This document shows, one piece after another, positions 61,911 through 64,000 of a stretch of 64,000 nt of DNA. The DNA is from Prinia subflava. Lineage: Eukaryota > Chordata > Aves > Passeriformes > Cisticolidae. The stretch's first letter is position 1, and the number at the start of each line of letters is the position of its first letter. Below the pieces are notes generated by a model that searched no databases, was not told the origin of the DNA, and worked only from the letters and a program-made list of their open reading frames with translations. The stretch lies in the NCBI RefSeq assembly GCF_021018805.1, contig NC_086254.1:25667300-25731299 (forward strand). The letters run 5' to 3'. The position numbers and the translations under genes were made by a program.

Positions 61911-64000
61911 CTACCACTGATACGTGTGTTATAACTGACTGACTGCTTAACCAGATTGCCTGAATAATGGTTCTTTTTTTAATCAAAGGTTGATTCCTAT
62001 GTGTTTGTCTACTTCTCTGGTAGATCAAGGGCTGTGTTTTTTACTAGAAATACAAAAAAATTAACTGAACTTTGAGAAAATCCCATGGGGATTTTCTTGA
62101 GAATCTACCAGTGCAAGAACTTTACAAGTGTTGATAGCACAGAGGCCAGAATTTGCCAGACTGCTCTTCTTCCCTTGGTTTTATTTCATTACTTCAATGT
62201 TTCTTTTTTATTTTTTGAGACCAAAAAAGTCATGCTACTACAAGTCATTAAGTTTATTCACTTTTACTTGCTCCTGGTTTCTCCACACCCAGTTCCTCTC
62301 CAGGTGACTCAAGCAGAGAGCCCAGGCTCCTTGTTTGGTAGAGTAAGGGTTTTCCTTTGTACATCTTTGCTTTTGGAATATTCTGATGAGATTAGCCTTG
62401 AGCTATCTGCATACCCATTTCATCATGAAATGGAAAAGAAAAAAATGGGAAAGAATCCCTCAAATTCAGGGAAGCAGCTTGCACAGGAGGACAATCCAGA
62501 AAGCTGTAGCTCCATCAGTGGAATGGTTTGGCAGTTCTGTAATGCAGCCCAGACTTCTTCCAGGGAGCAGAATGACTCAGTGCAGAGGAGACAGAGCTAA
62601 TGATGGCTGAAGAGTCCTAATGATGCGTGTTGTGTACAAACAAAGTACAAATCCATTATATTCTGCTTTCATTTTATTAATTGGTCATTCATTACCCAAT
62701 GCACTGTCAATTAAGTGGCTCTAAAGAAATTCACGGTATCCTCCTGTTCCTTTTATTCATAATAAATATGTCAGTCTCTGATTAAATGCCTGAGTGGTTA
62801 GAACATGTTTAGAGGAGATGACATCGTCTACCTCTTCGCAGTATGACCCAAGGCTCTGATGGCACAATTAGGGCACGCTCCAGCACACAGACCAGCTCCC
62901 CACAGTGAGCTTCCTCACTGGGCTCGTCCAAAGTCGTGAGGGTTTATGATTCAACCTAAAATCAGTCCCAGGAGTGTCTCAATATACACCCTGCAGGAGA
63001 GTCTCAGTGTGCGTATGGCTCAGAACTCACCGAGTCTCAGGCTGTGCTGAAGCTCCAACTAAAACCCAGGAACAGCCACCCATGCTTAATAAAACCACCA
63101 GTTCTTATTTCAGAGCATTTGGAAATAGATAATGTTTAAATTCTGACAAGCAAGGTACCAAATAGTCGTGTTAGTCTGGGAACACAGTCAAATGGTTCAA
63201 TCTACTCTAATTTGGCTAATTTCTCCTAAAAATTATAGTGGTCTCTCCCATTTAACAAAATTAGGCAGCATCTGTGCAAAGCAAGGTTTGAATAGCCAAG
63301 CATATGTTTTGCACACATGCAAATAAACTTAATTAAGAGTTGCAGTCAGTCACAGAGTGAACTGACATAAGGTATTGGACTAGGAGTGAGCAGTGCCACT
63401 TGTGTTTGGCTGCTGAGCACAGACAATACACATTTCAAACACTGCAGAAATAATCTAGCACATACAAGCTGGTGATGGTGACAGGAAAACTGTGACACAA
63501 TCAAGGGAATATGCAGATAGAAAGTGTGGAGGTGCAAATACATTACTCATCAGGAACTATTTGCTCAGCTATAATGGATGTCATTGCATCTGACTAAATC
63601 AGTAAGGGCTGTGAAAGCAAATTTGGGTCACGCTGCCACCTTAATTAGTAACTACCAATCTTACTAAGCTTATTGCCTTCTCAACCAGTCAAAACCCCCC
63701 AGACTTTTGCCTCCAGTTCCCCAGATGATCTGTAATAACTTTCAGATTCCATTTTATTTAACTGATTCTGATCTGAAACATGAACAAGTCCTGTCCTTCT
63801 CAAAAAATAGAGAAGCAGCTAAAAATGCGAACTGGAGAGAAAGCCCTTGCTTCTTTTTATAGTCACAGTTTGAATTTCATGCATGGCAGTAGCTCTAAGG
63901 CACTGAAGCTATTAGATCATTTTTAGTTCTACCTATTATGTGAGCTGTTTTAGAAGAAAGAAAAACCTACTCAAATATATTTAAAGATAAAAGCAAAACA

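Larger units (their letters stand above)
48354..64000 (+). other. PHACTR3: PHACTR3 intron 1 (5' part; continues past the window)
   Basis: The donor GTAACG at 48354 starts the intron. No acceptor followed by the expected next coding segment (the Asp-Glu-Met-Asp and later basic KPWKWRKKK-type stretch of PHACTR proteins) was found up to 64000, so this intron is at least 15.6 kb. It is AT-rich, with one CR1 copy at 52190-52345 and several candidate regulatory patches (48640-48790, 58130-58660, 61700-61910). Open frames inside, such as 62085-62600 (171 codons) and 56534-56776, have no recognisable domain and no splice support. Alternative PHACTR3 first exons exist in mammals, but I could not identify one here. 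Confidence 0.8.

Noticed and set aside
62085..62600. 171-codon + strand open frame starting with ATG
   Set aside because: Lies in AT-rich intron, has no recognisable domain, and another frame overlaps its end. Most likely chance.
1..64000. tRNA, rRNA, CRISPR, prokaryotic operons or endogenous retrovirus
   Set aside because: None seen: no B-box-like TTCGAAT context in a cloverleaf, no repeat-spacer arrays, no LTR pairs or viral domains recognised.

Overview
The window looks like one piece of a bird genome, probably the avian chromosome that corresponds to human 20q. The evidence is as follows: the background is AT-rich and mostly non-coding; the only recognisable interspersed repeats are sparse, short, 5'-truncated CR1 LINE fragments with avian-type 3' ends; I saw no mammalian SINEs or L1; and there is one large CpG island around a single vertebrate first exon. 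No prokaryotic operon, plasmid, phage or CRISPR feature is present, and I recognised no endogenous retrovirus or other viral sequence. The order within birds cannot be set from sequence reading alone.

Layout. Positions 1 to about 47200 are a gene-free stretch. It holds five CR1 pieces (5.9, 10.4, 14.8, 21.4 and 46.6 kb), long poly-T tracts (19.8, 26.4, 38.8 kb), a GC-rich 21-bp minisatellite next to a CTCF-like motif (15.27-15.52 kb), a very regular 59-bp inverted repeat (29.4 kb), a decayed tandem array (37.3-37.7 kb), and a few short tandem or palindromic sequences. Two short segments (13.59 and 36.01 kb) have good splice signals but no independent support as exons.

Positions about 47205-48630 are a CpG island containing a GC box, a perfect CRE, a G-run cluster, a (CCG)7 run and four closed upstream ATG reading frames. 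The island ends in the first coding exon of PHACTR3 (phosphatase and actin regulator 3, also called scapinin) on the + strand: ATG at 48251, splice donor at 48353/48354. The 34 encoded residues match the N-terminus of the long vertebrate isoform as I remember it, including a phase-1 donor where I expect it. From 48354 to the end of the window is PHACTR3 intron 1. It contains one CR1 fragment (52.2 kb) and several stretches that look like conserved regulatory DNA, but no second PHACTR3 exon that I could find.

PHACTR3 is the only gene supported. Almost all longer open frames are chance frames in AT-rich DNA, frames through CR1 or the minisatellite, or frames through the CpG island. The most notable signals are the 29.4-kb hairpin, the uORF-rich and G-run-rich 5' leader of PHACTR3, the mode-1 14-3-3-type motif encoded in its first exon, and the minisatellite/CTCF block.
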